Positions 33,415-41,957 are shown, counted from the stretch's first letter. The stretch is 64,000 nt of DNA from Arthrobacter alkaliphilus (GCF_021483235.1 NZ_JAKEEC010000016.1:31516-95515); one strand, 5' to 3'. Numbers and translations are program-made. The notes: a model not told the origin generated them from the letters alone.

Positions 33415-34410
33415 TCACCCCAGTTCCGCGAGCACCTTTGCCACGATCCGCGGCACGGACAATCCGTAGCGCTCATGCAGGGTAGGCAGGGCACCGGCGT
33501 CGAGGAACTCGTCCGGAAGTGCCACAGGAACCACCCGCTTGCCCAGCCCGGCCGTGACCACCGCCGATGCCACGGTTTCGAACAAGCCGCCCACCACGCT
33601 GTGGTTCTCGAGGGTGACGGCCAGGCGGTCGGTGTTGACTTCCGCCAGGACGGTGGCGGCGTCGAACGGTTTGATGGTCGGCGCATGCACGACGGCGACA
33701 TCCACCTTGTGGGCCGCGAGCGCTTCCGCTGCCTGCAGCGCGCGCATGGTCATCAGCCCGCTGGAGACAAACACGACGTCGTTGCCACCGCGCAGCACCT
33801 TCGCCTTGCCGAGTTCGAAGGTGTAGTCGTACTCGTCCAGCACGGTGGGCACGTTGCCGCGCAGCAAGCGCAGATAGGTGGGCCCGTCGCTGGCCGCCAA
33901 TTGCGGCACCGCCTGCTCGATGTCCACGGAGTCGCACGGATCCACGATGGTCAGGTTGGGCATGCCGCGGAAGATCGCCATGTCCTCGGCTGCCTGGTGG
34001 CTGGGTCCGTATCCTGTGGTCAACCCGGGCAGGCCGCCCACAATGTTCACATTCAGGTTCGGCTCGGCGATATCGAGGCACAGGAAATCGTAGGCGCGGC
34101 GTGCGGCGAACACCGAGTATGTGGAGGCGAACGGCACCAGGCCGGTTTCCGCGAATCCGGCGGCTGCGCCGAAGAGCAACTGCTCAGCCATGCCCATTTG
34201 GAAGAACCGTTCCGGGAAGGCCTTGGCGAAGATGTGCATGTCGGTGTATTTGCCGAGGTCGGCGGTGAGTCCGACGATCCGATGGTCGGCCTCGGCGGCC
34301 TTGACCAGCGCATGGCCGATAGGCGCCGGCGCGGTTTTCTGGCCGGGATCCGCGAAGGACGCGATCATTGCGGAAGTTTTCAGCTTCGGCGCCTTCGTTG
34401 TGGTGCTCAT
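33415..34410 (-). CDS. Transketolase, C-terminal subunit
   Basis: This 331-aa protein is the pyrimidine-binding and C-terminal part of a split transketolase. Evidence includes IVGLTADLGKYTD, the catalytic TPP-activating glutamate in FFQMGMAEQLLFGAAAGFAE, and the helix after GLPGLTTGYGPSHQAAEDMA. A C-terminal domain follows (VFVSSGLMTMRALQAAEALA). The partner is the upstream gene: ATG 34410 overlaps its TGA (ATGA). Together they transfer two-carbon units between ketose and aldose phosphates. In this cluster the likely job is to use the erythrose 4-phosphate or another phosphoketose made by the kinase and isomerases. Split transketolase pairs also occur in apulose 4-phosphate metabolism, so both roles are open. 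Confidence 0.9.
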   Translation of the reverse strand: MSTTTKAPKLKTSAMIASFADPGQKTAPAPIGHALVKAAEADHRIVGLTADLGKYTDMHIFAKAFPERFFQMGMAEQLLFGAAAGFAETGLVPFASTYSVFAARRAYDFLCLDIAEPNLNVNIVGGLPGLTTGYGPSHQAAEDMAIFRGMPNLTIVDPCDSVDIEQAVPQLAASDGPTYLRLLRGNVPTVLDEYDYTFELGKAKVLRGGNDVVFVSSGLMTMRALQAAEALAAHKVDVAVVHAPTIKPFDAATVLAEVNTDRLAVTLENHSVVGGLFETVASAVVTAGLGKRVVPVALPDEFLDAGALPTLHERYGLSVPRIVAKVLAELG

Positions 34411-35300
34411 CGCTCGGCCTTCCCGTCGAATCCTGCGCTCAATTGTTCGCGGCACAACTGCCATTCGTGTTCTTCGATGCGCATGAAGTGCGCCTTTTCC
34501 CGTTCTTCGAGCAGCGGCACTCCGCGGCCCACTTTCGTGTCGCACAAGATGACGGAAGGACGCCCGACGGCGGCGGCCTGGGCGGCTGCGTTGTCGAAAG
34601 CGGCGAGCAGCGCGCCGACGTCGTTCCCGTCCACCCGCTGCGCGTACCAGCCGAAAGCTTCCCACTTTTCGGTCACGGGCTCGGTGCGAAGGACGGTGTC
34701 AGTTTTTCCGTCCGCCTGCAGGGCGTTGATGTCCACCATGGCTGTCAGCTTGCCCAACTGGTGGTGGTGCGCGCCCATGGCGGCTTCCCAGGTTGACCCT
34801 TCGTCGAGTTCGCCGTCGGAAAGGAAGTTGTACACCCTCGCCGGCGAGCCCTGGTGGCGGAGGCCCAAGGCCATTCCCACTGCGACTGCGAGTCCGTGGC
34901 CGAGAGAACCTCCGGAAATTTCCATGCCGGGCGTGTAGGTCGACATCCCGGACATCGGCAGGCGGGAATCGTCCGAGCCGTATGTCTCAAGTTCCTCGAC
35001 GGGAACAATCCCGGCCTCGGCCAGCGCGGCGTAGTGGCCGATCGCGTAGTGGCCTGTCGAAAGCAGGAAGCGGTCACGTCCGGCCCACTCGGGGTCGTCG
35101 GCGCGGAAGCGGAGCTGGTCTGCATAGACAGCGGCGAACATGTCCGCTGCTCCGAGTGCCTGGCCGACATAGCCTTGGCCCTGGACCTCTCCCATGTTGA
35201 GGGCGTGGTGCCGGATGCGGTGGGCTGCGGCAGTCACCCGTTCGTTGCGTTCCACGGTGTTTTCTCCGGTTCGTGTTGGTGTGTCCTGTGCCAGGGCCAT
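34407..35300 (-). CDS. Transketolase, N-terminal subunit
   Basis: This 297-aa protein holds the thiamine diphosphate-binding domain of the split transketolase. It has the His-rich substrate region FLLSTGHYAIGHYAALAE, then GGSLGHGLAVAVGMALGLRH and the diphosphate-Mg motif SDGELDEGSTWEAAMGA with DINALQADG (the GDGx-N motif, with S replacing the first G). It overlaps the downstream subunit by 4 nt (ATGA), and its ATG overlaps the MFS stop by one base (TAATG). It acts only as a complex with the C-terminal subunit. The operon order transporter, TK-N, TK-C suggests direct channelling into a catabolic route. Confidence 0.9.
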   Translation of the reverse strand: MALAQDTPTRTGENTVERNERVTAAAHRIRHHALNMGEVQGQGYVGQALGAADMFAAVYADQLRFRADDPEWAGRDRFLLSTGHYAIGHYAALAEAGIVPVEELETYGSDDSRLPMSGMSTYTPGMEISGGSLGHGLAVAVGMALGLRHQGSPARVYNFLSDGELDEGSTWEAAMGAHHHQLGKLTAMVDINALQADGKTDTVLRTEPVTEKWEAFGWYAQRVDGNDVGALLAAFDNAAAQAAAVGRPSVILCDTKVGRGVPLLEEREKAHFMRIEEHEWQLCREQLSAGFDGKAER

Positions 35301-36637
35301 TAGGCGTTCACCGACTGGGGCGTGCTTTTGGTGGCCTCATCAGCCAACTGGCGTTCGCGCTTGCCCCAGGTTTCCCGGGTGACGAGGGCTGCCCAGAGCC
35401 CGATGAGGGCGTAAGCGCCGAAGAGCAACGCCGGACCCATCCAGCCGAAACCGACAAAGAGCAGGGTGGTGATGAAGGGAGTGAAGCCCGAGATCATGGC
35501 CGAGATCTGGTAGGCCAGGCTTGCGCCGGACGCACGGGTCTTGGCCTGGAAAAGCTCAGGGAACCAAGCCCCTTGGGCACCGGCGAGCGAGTTCTGGCAG
35601 ACCGCGTAGGAGATGACGATGGTTGCAATCACGAAGAGGAACAGGCCCGTGTTCACCAGGAGGAACATCGGGACGGCGAAAAGGATGGCGAAGGCGCACG
35701 ACCAGACGTAGACCGGACGGCGGCCAATGCGGTCCGTGAGCGCTCCCCATGCCTGGGTGGCGAAAATGCCGATGGCCGAGGCGATGCACAGGGCGACCAG
35801 GGTCTGCGTCTTGTCCGCCAGGTGCTGGCTGTTGAGGTAGGAAATCATGTAGGTGACGGACACTGCGTAGCCGGCGGTCTCGGCAATGCGGAGGCCGATT
35901 CCCTTCACGATGTTGCGCCAGTCGGTCTTGATGACCTCCACAATTGGAGCCTTGACGATGGCGCCGCTGTCTTTGACCTCGTCGAAGACCGGGGACTCCG
36001 GGACCTTGGAACGAATGACCAGGCCGACGATCACCAGCAGGAGGCTTGCGAGGAACGGGATCCGCCATGCGAGTTCGCTGCCGAGCTGGACGCTGAAAAG
36101 GAACACCAAGTTGGCCAGCAAGAGCCCAACGGGGAAGCCCGCTTGGACGATGCCGGTGAACTTGCCCTTGGATTTCCACGGAGCATGCTCATAGCTCATG
36201 AGGATAGCGCCGCCCCACTCCGCGCCGAACGCGAGGCCCTGGACGATGCGGACGAAGACGAGCAGAGCCGGAGCGAGAAGTCCCACCATTGTGTAGGTAG
36301 GGAGCAAACCGATGGCGAATGTGGCCAGGCCCATCAGGATGAGGGAGGCGACCAGCACGGGCTTGCGTCCCACCTTGTCGCCGAGGTGGCCACCGATGAT
36401 GCCGCCCAGCGGACGGGCCGCGAAGCCCACGCCCAAGGTGGCGAAGGAAGCGAGCGTGCCCGTTACGGGGTCGGTGCCCGGAAAGAACGCGTTCCCGAAG
36501 TACAGGGCCGCGGCCGTGCCGAAGCCGATGAAGTCGTAGGTTTCGATGACTGCGCCGACGCCGGAACCGATGGCGACCCGCTTGGCGTCCTTGGTGCCGT
36601 GGACCGGCCCGCGCATGGTCAGAGCTTCATTGCTCAT
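35300..36637 (-). CDS. MFS transporter (metabolite:H+ symporter type)
   Basis: This 445-aa protein has about 12 transmembrane helices. The signature loop between helices 2 and 3 is GGHLGDKVGRKPVL, and a second at GALTDRIGRRPVYV; the conserved RIVQGLAFGAEWGGAIL of helix 4-5 places it in the metabolite:H+ symporter subgroup (ProP/ShiA/KgtP-like). The start is ATG 36637 with GAAAGG; the longer frame to 36739 reaches into the operator region. It is the first gene of the transketolase operon, controlled by the divergent operator region, and is expected to import the cluster's substrate. The hydrophilic polyol or sugar acid it carries is not evident from sequence. Confidence 0.88.
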   Translation of the reverse strand: MSNEALTMRGPVHGTKDAKRVAIGSGVGAVIETYDFIGFGTAAALYFGNAFFPGTDPVTGTLASFATLGVGFAARPLGGIIGGHLGDKVGRKPVLVASLILMGLATFAIGLLPTYTMVGLLAPALLVFVRIVQGLAFGAEWGGAILMSYEHAPWKSKGKFTGIVQAGFPVGLLLANLVFLFSVQLGSELAWRIPFLASLLLVIVGLVIRSKVPESPVFDEVKDSGAIVKAPIVEVIKTDWRNIVKGIGLRIAETAGYAVSVTYMISYLNSQHLADKTQTLVALCIASAIGIFATQAWGALTDRIGRRPVYVWSCAFAILFAVPMFLLVNTGLFLFVIATIVISYAVCQNSLAGAQGAWFPELFQAKTRASGASLAYQISAMISGFTPFITTLLFVGFGWMGPALLFGAYALIGLWAALVTRETWGKRERQLADEATKSTPQSVNA

Positions 36638-36687
36638 GGGTGAATCCCTTTCGAAGAGCGACCGAGGCCTGATGCCCCGGCACTGTC

Positions 36688-36699
36688 GACTGTTAACAG
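36688..36699. promoter_or_regulatory. GntR-type operator upstream of the MFS/transketolase operon
   Basis: GACTGTTAACAG (36688-36699) contains the palindrome CTGTTAACAG. It is 51 nt upstream of the MFS start codon, in the same class as the sites at 33315 and 36735-36775. Confidence 0.7.
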
Positions 36700-36734
36700 A
36701 TGATACGCCAGTGTGACCCGCATCATCCACGTGT

Positions 36735-36775
36735 GTCAACAGTTAACTTCAAGGGTTGACTGTTAACAGTTAACC
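36735..36775. promoter_or_regulatory. Double GntR-type operator upstream of the isomerase operon
   Basis: GTCAACAGTTAAC (36735-36747) is followed by a 22-bp near-perfect palindrome centred on CTGTTAACAG (36754-36775, one mismatched pair). The sites lie between the divergent MFS and TIM-barrel isomerase genes, 57 nt upstream of the latter. Confidence 0.78.
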
Positions 36776-36831
36776 TCCGTATCGTGGTTCCCATCACTAA
36801 AGCCTTCGGGCATGACTGGAGGTCAACGAAG

Positions 36832-37656
36832 ATGTTCAACTCCCGACTCGGTTGCTCGTCGATCAGCTTCCGCCACCAGGACCTTCCCACTGCCTTGCGC
36901 ACCATCGACGGTCTGGGCTTCGAGGAAATCGACCTCGGTGCGCTGCCGGGCGTATGCGACCATGTCCCCTACGAACTCGATTTCGACGGCGTCTCCGCGG
37001 TGACCGCGCAGCTCGCCGCGTCCGGGTTGCGCGTCCGTTCGGTGAACGGGGACATCGGAGATCTCAACGCAGTGCTCGACGACGGCCAGCGGGCCGCCCG
37101 CGCACGGCACCTCGACGCGTTGCTCACCCTGACCGCCAAAACAGGCGCGAAAGCCCTGGTCCTTCCCTGTGGGGCGTTGAGCCACGATCCCGTGCACAGT
37201 GTCGAGGACGATCTGGACACCATCGCAGCCCAGCTCACGGGTGCCGGACAGCGCGCGGCGGAGTTCGGCGTCGAACTCTGGACCGAATCACTGCACTTCC
37301 TGCGGTTCTGCTGGAACCTGGACCGCGCGGAACAGCTGGCCGCGCGGCTGGCGGGCACCGGCGTCGGGATTGTCATGGACTTCAGCCACATTGTCGCCGC
37401 GGGCGAAGACCCGCTGGAGTACATCGGTCGGCACGAGGGCCGGATCGCCCATGTCCACCTCCGCGACGCGGTGCCGGGCAACATCAACCTCAGTATCGGA
37501 AACGGCCGGGCCGACTTCGCCGCCGGGCTCGGCTCGCTTGCCGCAGCCGGCTACGAGGGCCATTTCTCGCTTGAGCTCGAAACCCGCGACGTCACGCACG
37601 ACGAACGCCCCGCGGCCGCTGCCAAGGCCGCCAGTTTCATCAGCGACCTCATCTGA
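36832..37656 (+). CDS. TIM-barrel sugar phosphate isomerase/epimerase
   Basis: This 274-aa protein of the xylose isomerase-like TIM-barrel superfamily begins MFNSRLGCSSISFRHQD and has typical strand and metal residues: GFEEIDLGALPGVCD, the acidic VELWTESLHFLRF and IVMDFSHIVAAGEDPLEYI, then IAHVHLRDAVPGNINLSIGN and a C-terminal FSLELET. Histidine and carboxylates at these strand ends bind a divalent metal in relatives. Related enzymes isomerise L-erythrulose 1-phosphate (LerI/EryH), hydroxypyruvate or D-apiose. The start has GGAGG upstream (36818-36822). It is the first gene of a plus-strand operon (isomerase, SDR, kinase, RpiB). Confidence 0.8.
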   Translation: MFNSRLGCSSISFRHQDLPTALRTIDGLGFEEIDLGALPGVCDHVPYELDFDGVSAVTAQLAASGLRVRSVNGDIGDLNAVLDDGQRAARARHLDALLTLTAKTGAKALVLPCGALSHDPVHSVEDDLDTIAAQLTGAGQRAAEFGVELWTESLHFLRFCWNLDRAEQLAARLAGTGVGIVMDFSHIVAAGEDPLEYIGRHEGRIAHVHLRDAVPGNINLSIGNGRADFAAGLGSLAAAGYEGHFSLELETRDVTHDERPAAAAKAASFISDLI

Positions 37657-37687
37657 ACTTCTCAACAAACAATCAAGGAGCACCACC

Positions 37688-38464
37688 ATGACCACCACCA
37701 TCCAGCGCACCGCCGTCCTCACCGGGGCAACCTCGGACCGGGGCATCGGCATCACCACCGCACGCCGCTACGCCAACGAAGGCTGGGCGGTAGCCATCCT
37801 GGATCTTGACGGCGAAAAGTCCGCCAAGGTCGCAGCCGAAATCGCCAACGAATTCAACGTCCCGGCCTTCGGCTACGAGATCGACGTGGCCAACGAAGCT
37901 TCCGTCAACGCCGCCTACCAGGCAGTTGCAGCCGAGATCAGCGCAGGCAACCTCCCCGCCGTCGGCGCCCTCGCAAACATCGCGGGCATCACCTCGCCGG
38001 TGCCGTTCCTCGAAACCACGCTGGACCTGTGGCACAAGGTCATGGATGTGAACGCCACCGGCACCTACTTGGTGACCAAGGCCTTCCTGCCGGACATGAT
38101 CGCCAACGGCTGGGGGCGCATCGTCAACATGTCCTCCGTCTCGGCCCAGCGCGGCGGCGGCGTCTTCGGCAAGGTCCCCTACTCCGCCGCGAAGGCCGCC
38201 ATCCTCGGCTTCACCAAGGCCCTGGCCCGTGAAATTGGCGCCACCGGCGTCACCGTGAACGCCATTACCCCGGGCGCAGTGGACACGAACATCCGTGTCG
38301 GCAGCACCGACGAGCAGGAAGCCGCCATCAACGCCGGGATTCCCCTGGGCCGCAACGCGAGCACCGAGGAAGTCGCCGCCGTCATCACGTTCCTATCCTC
38401 CGAGGAATCCGCATATCTCACAGGAACCACCATCGACATCAACGGTGGAAGCCACATCCACTAG
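37688..38464 (+). CDS. SDR-family polyol/ketose dehydrogenase
   Basis: This 258-aa classical SDR has the TGATSDRGIG cofactor motif (15-24), the Asp-containing DLD after strand 2 (NAD preference), NIAGI, the catalytic Ser/Tyr/Lys in IVNMSSVSAQRGG and VPYSAAKAAILGFTKA, and the C-terminal AYLTGTTIDINGG. A clear AAGGAG (37675-37680) precedes ATG. In tetritol pathways such enzymes oxidise threitol or erythritol to erythrulose; in this operon, next to a ketose kinase, it would form the ketose substrate. Alternatives include acting on L-threitol, a pentitol or 3-oxo sugar acids. 31 nt separate it from the isomerase, 34 nt from the kinase. Confidence 0.85.
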   Translation: MTTTIQRTAVLTGATSDRGIGITTARRYANEGWAVAILDLDGEKSAKVAAEIANEFNVPAFGYEIDVANEASVNAAYQAVAAEISAGNLPAVGALANIAGITSPVPFLETTLDLWHKVMDVNATGTYLVTKAFLPDMIANGWGRIVNMSSVSAQRGGGVFGKVPYSAAKAAILGFTKALAREIGATGVTVNAITPGAVDTNIRVGSTDEQEAAINAGIPLGRNASTEEVAAVITFLSSEESAYLTGTTIDINGGSHIH

Positions 38465-38498
38465 CACTCCGCCGCCTCCGTAGCCGAAAGAGCCCACG

Positions 38499-40232
38499 AT
38501 GACCAAAATCTTCAACGATCCCGCCGATTTCGCAGACGAAGCCCTCGCCGGCTTCTGCGACCTCCACGCCGACCTGGTGCGCCAGGTTCCCGGCGGCGCT
38601 GTGCGGCGCCGCCGCCCCGGGCAGCCCAAGGTTGCCGTCCTGGCCGGCGGCGGATCCGGGCACTACCCTGCATTCGCCGGACTCATCGGCGCGGGTTTGG
38701 CCGACGGCGCCGTCGTGGGCAACATCTTCACCTCCCCTTCGGCGCAGCAGGCCTACTCCGTGGCCAAGGCCGCTGATTCCGGCGCCGGCGTGGTGTTCGC
38801 CTACGGTAATTACGCCGGCGATGTCCTGAATTTCGGACTGGCCAGCGAGCGCCTGGCCGCGGAAGGCATCGCCGTCGAAAACGTGCTGGTGACGGACGAC
38901 ATCGCGAGCGCGCCGCCGTCGGAATCCGCCAACCGGCGCGGCATCGCGGGCGACTTCGCGGTCTTCAAAATCATGGGCGCCGCCGCGGAAACGGGAGCCA
39001 CGCTGGCCGACGTCGTGCGCTTGGGCCGGAAAGCCAATGACCTGACGCGCACCATCGGCAGCGCCTTCCATGGCTGCACTTTCCCCGGGGCCGAAGCGCC
39101 CCTTTTCACGCTCAAGGACAAGCAGATGGGGCTTGGCCTCGGCATTCACGGCGAGCCCGGACTGTTCGACACCGATCTGCCGCCTGCCAAGGAACTCGGC
39201 CAGGAGCTCGTCGCCCGACTGCTGGCGGAGACCCCGCACGGAGCGGGCAACCGCCTTGCCGTCATCCTCAACGGACTGGGCTCTACGAAGCACGAAGAGC
39301 TCTTTGTCCTGTGGCTGACTGTCGCTCCACTGCTGCGCGCGGCCGGCTACACGTTGGTGATGCCGGAGGTCGGCGAACTGGTCACGAGCCTGGACATGTC
39401 CGGCGTTTCCCTCACCATCACGTGGCTGGACGAGGAACTTGAGCCTCTCTGGACCGCGCCTGCTGAAACACCGGCTTACCGGCGGGGGCAGTCGGCCGTG
39501 CCGAGCGGTGGCCAGCTTTCGGCGGACGGTTCCGACGGCGGCGCTGTGGCCATGGAGTTCGCAGCCAGCTCCGACTCGCGCAACTACGCCGCGAGCTGTG
39601 CGGACGCGCTCAAGGCGGCCCGGACGGCACTGCACGACGCCGAATCCCGCCTTGGCGACATGGACGCGGTAGCCGGCGACGGCGACCACGGCCGCGGGAT
39701 GGTCCGCGGAATTGACGCCGCAACCATCGCCGCCGAGCGGGCACTGGCCCATGGCGCCGGAGCCGGCGACATGTTGGGTGCCGCCGGAGATGCGTGGGCG
39801 GACAGAGCGGGCGGGACGTCGGGGGTACTGTGGGGCGCAGGCCTCCGCGCCTTCGGCGAATCCCTCGGCAATGACCAGGCTCCGGAAGCTGCTGAACTCG
39901 CCGCGGCAGTGGCCGCGTTCGCTGCTCGGATCACCACTCTGGGCAAGGCCGAGGCAGGCGACAAGACCATGGTGGACGCGTTGCTTCCCTTCGCCGAAAC
40001 CTTCAGCGAGCGCGTATCCGAGGGTGTCCTTCCGGAGCGTGCCTGGGCAAAAGCTGCCGCCGTGGCCACCTCGGCCGCGGAAGCCACGGCCTCGCTCCGT
40101 CCGCTCAAGGGAAGGGCGCGTCCGCTTGCCGAAAAGAGCCTCGGCACACCAGACCCCGGAGCCACGTCGCTGGCAATGATCTTCACAGTCATGGGACCCC
40201 ACCTTGTGGGCGTCGGGAAGGTCGCCGCATGA
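38499..40232 (+). CDS. Dihydroxyacetone kinase-type ketose kinase (DhaK-DhaL fusion)
   Basis: This 577-aa single-chain ATP-dependent kinase has a DhaK domain (about 1-330: [17 protein letters not shown] with the His that forms a hemiaminal with the substrate carbonyl, [29 protein letters not shown]) and a DhaL ATP-binding domain (about 365-577: [44 protein letters not shown]). It is not the PTS-dependent type, since both domains are fused and no DhaM is present. The substrates could be dihydroxyacetone, D- or L-erythrulose or D-apulose; the neighbouring isomerases favour a four- or five-carbon ketose. Its stop overlaps the RpiB start (ATGA, 40229-40232). Confidence 0.9.
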   Translation: MTKIFNDPADFADEALAGFCDLHADLVRQVPGGAVRRRRPGQPKVAVLAGGGSGHYPAFAGLIGAGLADGAVVGNIFTSPSAQQAYSVAKAADSGAGVVFAYGNYAGDVLNFGLASERLAAEGIAVENVLVTDDIASAPPSESANRRGIAGDFAVFKIMGAAAETGATLADVVRLGRKANDLTRTIGSAFHGCTFPGAEAPLFTLKDKQMGLGLGIHGEPGLFDTDLPPAKELGQELVARLLAETPHGAGNRLAVILNGLGSTKHEELFVLWLTVAPLLRAAGYTLVMPEVGELVTSLDMSGVSLTITWLDEELEPLWTAPAETPAYRRGQSAVPSGGQLSADGSDGGAVAMEFAASSDSRNYAASCADALKAARTALHDAESRLGDMDAVAGDGDHGRGMVRGIDAATIAAERALAHGAGAGDMLGAAGDAWADRAGGTSGVLWGAGLRAFGESLGNDQAPEAAELAAAVAAFAARITTLGKAEAGDKTMVDALLPFAETFSERVSEGVLPERAWAKAAAVATSAAEATASLRPLKGRARPLAEKSLGTPDPGATSLAMIFTVMGPHLVGVGKVAA

Positions 40233-40708
40233 CCACCGCACGTTTCCGGCTCGTCCTCGGCGCCGACGAAGCCGGCGTCGACTACAAAAACAGGATCATG
40301 GCGGACCTGAAGGACGATCCCCGGGTCAGCGAGATCATCGACATCGGGGTCAATCGGAGCGACTCCGCGGAAGACTTCACCAGGCCCTATCCCTACGTAG
40401 GCATCAAAGCTGGCGAACTCATCCGGGACGGCCATGCAGACCGGGCCATCCTGTTCTGCGGCACTGGAATCGGAGTGGCCATCGCCGCGAACAAGGTGGA
40501 AGGCATCCGCGCTACAACAGCGCACGATTCCTTCTCGGTGGAGCGGTCCATCCTGTCCAACGATTGCCAAGTTCTCACCATGGGCCAACGCGTGGTCGGG
40601 GTGGAACTGGCCAGCCGGCTCGCACGGGAGTGGCTCGGCTATGCCTTCGACCCGGCCTCGGCGTCAGCGGGCAAGGTCAAGGTGCTTACGGATTTCGAAA
40701 GCTGCTGA
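40229..40708 (+). CDS. RpiB/LacAB-family sugar phosphate isomerase
   Basis: This 159-aa protein has the RpiB fold: [16 protein letters not shown] start, the catalytic cysteine in [20 protein letters not shown], and [20 protein letters not shown], where RpiB enzymes hold the conserved His and Arg that open the ring and bind phosphate. Members isomerise ribose 5-phosphate, allose 6-phosphate, galactose 6-phosphate, or erythrulose 4-phosphate to erythrose 4-phosphate (EryI/DerI). Coupled ATGA to a ketose kinase, and with a transketolase in the same regulon, the last reaction fits best. The C-terminus is well defined by the TGA at 40706-40708. Confidence 0.85.
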   Translation: MTTARFRLVLGADEAGVDYKNRIMADLKDDPRVSEIIDIGVNRSDSAEDFTRPYPYVGIKAGELIRDGHADRAILFCGTGIGVAIAANKVEGIRATTAHDSFSVERSILSNDCQVLTMGQRVVGVELASRLAREWLGYAFDPASASAGKVKVLTDFESC

Positions 40709-40751
40709 CTCCTTCGCTGGGGGGGTGGGCCCGGATTTGGGCCGGGCGTAG

Positions 40752-41414
40752 GGTGGGCTGGGACACTTCGTCGACTTCGCATCCATCCAAGGCGGCCAAC
40801 CCCCGAGCGATGAGGTGGGCTCGCAAGATCCCATCCAGGTTGCCTTCACGGAAGATGAGGCCACGCGTGCCGGGCTCTATAACACCGCCCGCGTGGACGT
40901 CGTTGATCCGGACCAGTACGACGCAATCTTCCTCGTGGGTGGCCACGGCACCATGTGGGACTTCCCGGACAGCAAAGGACTCCAGAAACTGGTGTCGAGC
41001 ATCTACGAAGCCGGCGGTGTAGTGGGCGCGGTCTGCCACGGGCCCGCGGGCTTGCTAAATGTGGACCTGGCCGACGGGTTCAAGCTCGTCGGGGGCCGGC
41101 AGGTGGCCGCTTTCACGAACGACGAAGAAGTCGCCGCAGGAATGGACAAGATCGTCCCGTTCTTCCTGGCCGACCGGCTCGAGGAACAAGGCGCCACCCA
41201 TGTCTTCGCCGACGTCTTCGCGGAGAAGGTTGCCGTCTCCGACCGCCTGGTGACCGGGCAGAACCCGGCCTCCGCCGCAGGCGTTGCCAAGGAGATGGAG
41301 AAGCTCCTCGCGGAGGTCATCCATCAGGAAAAGGCCGAGGAACAGCAGGAATCGGAGGCCCTGCGCGCCGAGAAGGACGCCAAGAAGGCGGCTGCGGCGG
41401 GCACCGAGCGATAA
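40752..41414 (+). pseudogene. DJ-1/PfpI-family protein, N-terminally truncated
   Basis: The frame opens after a TAG at 40749-40751 with no start codon that gives a normal N-terminus. The first codons read GHFVDFASIQGGQPPSDEV, matching the second strand of DJ-1/PfpI (type 1 glutamine amidotransferase-like) proteins. The approximately 40 residues that should precede this block, including the conserved first strand, are absent. The remainder is intact: DAIFLVGGHGTMWDFPD, the nucleophile elbow VGAVCHGPAGLL with Cys, and a Lys/Glu/Ala-rich C-terminal tail (EEQQESEALRAEKDAKKAAA). A GTG at 40815 opens a shorter chain, so a truncated product could be translated, but a deletion next to rpiB is the simplest reading. 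Confidence 0.65.
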
Positions 41415-41435
41415 AGCCCGCAAGTTTTCGCTGGC

Positions 41436-41460
41436 GGCCGCCCCCGACGACGGGGCGGCC
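41436..41460 (+). terminator. Hairpin after the truncated DJ-1/PfpI gene
   Basis: GGCCGCCCC (41436-41444) pairs with GGGGCGGCC (41452-41460) around a 7-nt loop, 22 nt after the stop codon. There is no T run, so its termination strength is uncertain. Confidence 0.55.
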
Positions 41461-41496
41461 GAGATCCGCTCACCTGTGTGATGAGATTCACTAGCA

Positions 41497-41640
41497 ATAA
41501 ATGGCCTTCTGGCTTGAGGCACCCGAGCCGGGCCGTGCACCATGGGAAGGCAAACATACCCATCCTGGCGGACGCAATGAGGCTAAGCCGGTGAGCTCGT
41601 AGCTGCCCTCGGCCTCATGCGTTCATGGAATGGTCATCAC
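41497..41640. other. Unexplained structured intergenic region
   Basis: Between the truncated DJ-1 gene and the small ORF at 41700 there is no gene, but several inverted repeats: ATGGG/CCCAT around 41542-41562, and CGCAATGAGGC (41573-41583) with GCCTCATGCG (41612-41621) enclosing a further AGCT pair. This could be a structured leader of the next ORF or a small RNA; no known riboswitch class was matched by eye. Confidence 0.35.
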
Positions 41641-41699
41641 GCGGCTTTCGCATTGGCGCGACAACCGTACATCCGGATCATGAATGGAAGCACTGAACA

Positions 41700-41912
41700 A
41701 TGACGTTTGAATCTGCCGACTCCGTAACCCTGAAGATTTGGGACCGCTCAGCCGTCCACCACACCTTGGATGCCCTGGTGCACGACTTCTCGGTCCGCCA
41801 CAACACCTCCAAGGCCAGTATTGCGGTCACCTGCAGCGGCCCCAACACCTTTACTGTCAGTCTCGACGGCAGCCCGGCCAAAGCCACGGCCTTCGACGCA
41901 CACTCCCTGTAA
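41700..41912 (+). CDS. Hypothetical 70-aa protein
   Basis: I do not recognise this 70-aa protein (MTFESADSVTLKIWDRSAVH start; C-terminus VSLDGSPAKATAFDAHSL). It has a mixed alpha/beta look with no signal peptide. ATG 41700 is preceded by GGAAG about 9 nt upstream. It lies isolated between a structured region and a perfect hairpin terminator 14 nt after its stop, which supports it as a genuine transcription unit. No function can be proposed. Confidence 0.55.
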   Translation: MTFESADSVTLKIWDRSAVHHTLDALVHDFSVRHNTSKASIAVTCSGPNTFTVSLDGSPAKATAFDAHSL

Positions 41913-41925
41913 CAGCACTTCTTAA

Positions 41926-41957
41926 GACGACGGCGGGACTCACCTCCCGCCGTCGTC
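41926..41957. terminator. Perfect 13-bp hairpin terminator
   Basis: GACGACGGCGGGA (41926-41938) pairs completely with TCCCGCCGTCGTC (41945-41957) around the loop CTCACC. It carries the same GACGACGGCGGGA core as the terminator at 21626-21669. It lies between the 70-aa ORF and the convergent split gene, whose last codons it overlaps. Confidence 0.8.

Noticed and set aside
38439..40241. 600-codon minus-strand frame opposite the DhaK-DhaL kinase
   Set aside because: No motifs, and the plus-strand kinase has all catalytic blocks; the frame is an antisense shadow.
32630..40708. Simple dihydroxyacetone or glycerol catabolic cluster because of the DhaK-type kinase
   Set aside because: RpiB and a TIM-barrel isomerase plus a split transketolase are not needed for dihydroxyacetone, and no glycerol dehydrogenase-type gene is present.
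41497..41640. Known riboswitch (cobalamin, TPP, glycine, ydaO-type)
   Set aside because: The conserved boxes of these classes were not found by eye; only generic hairpins.
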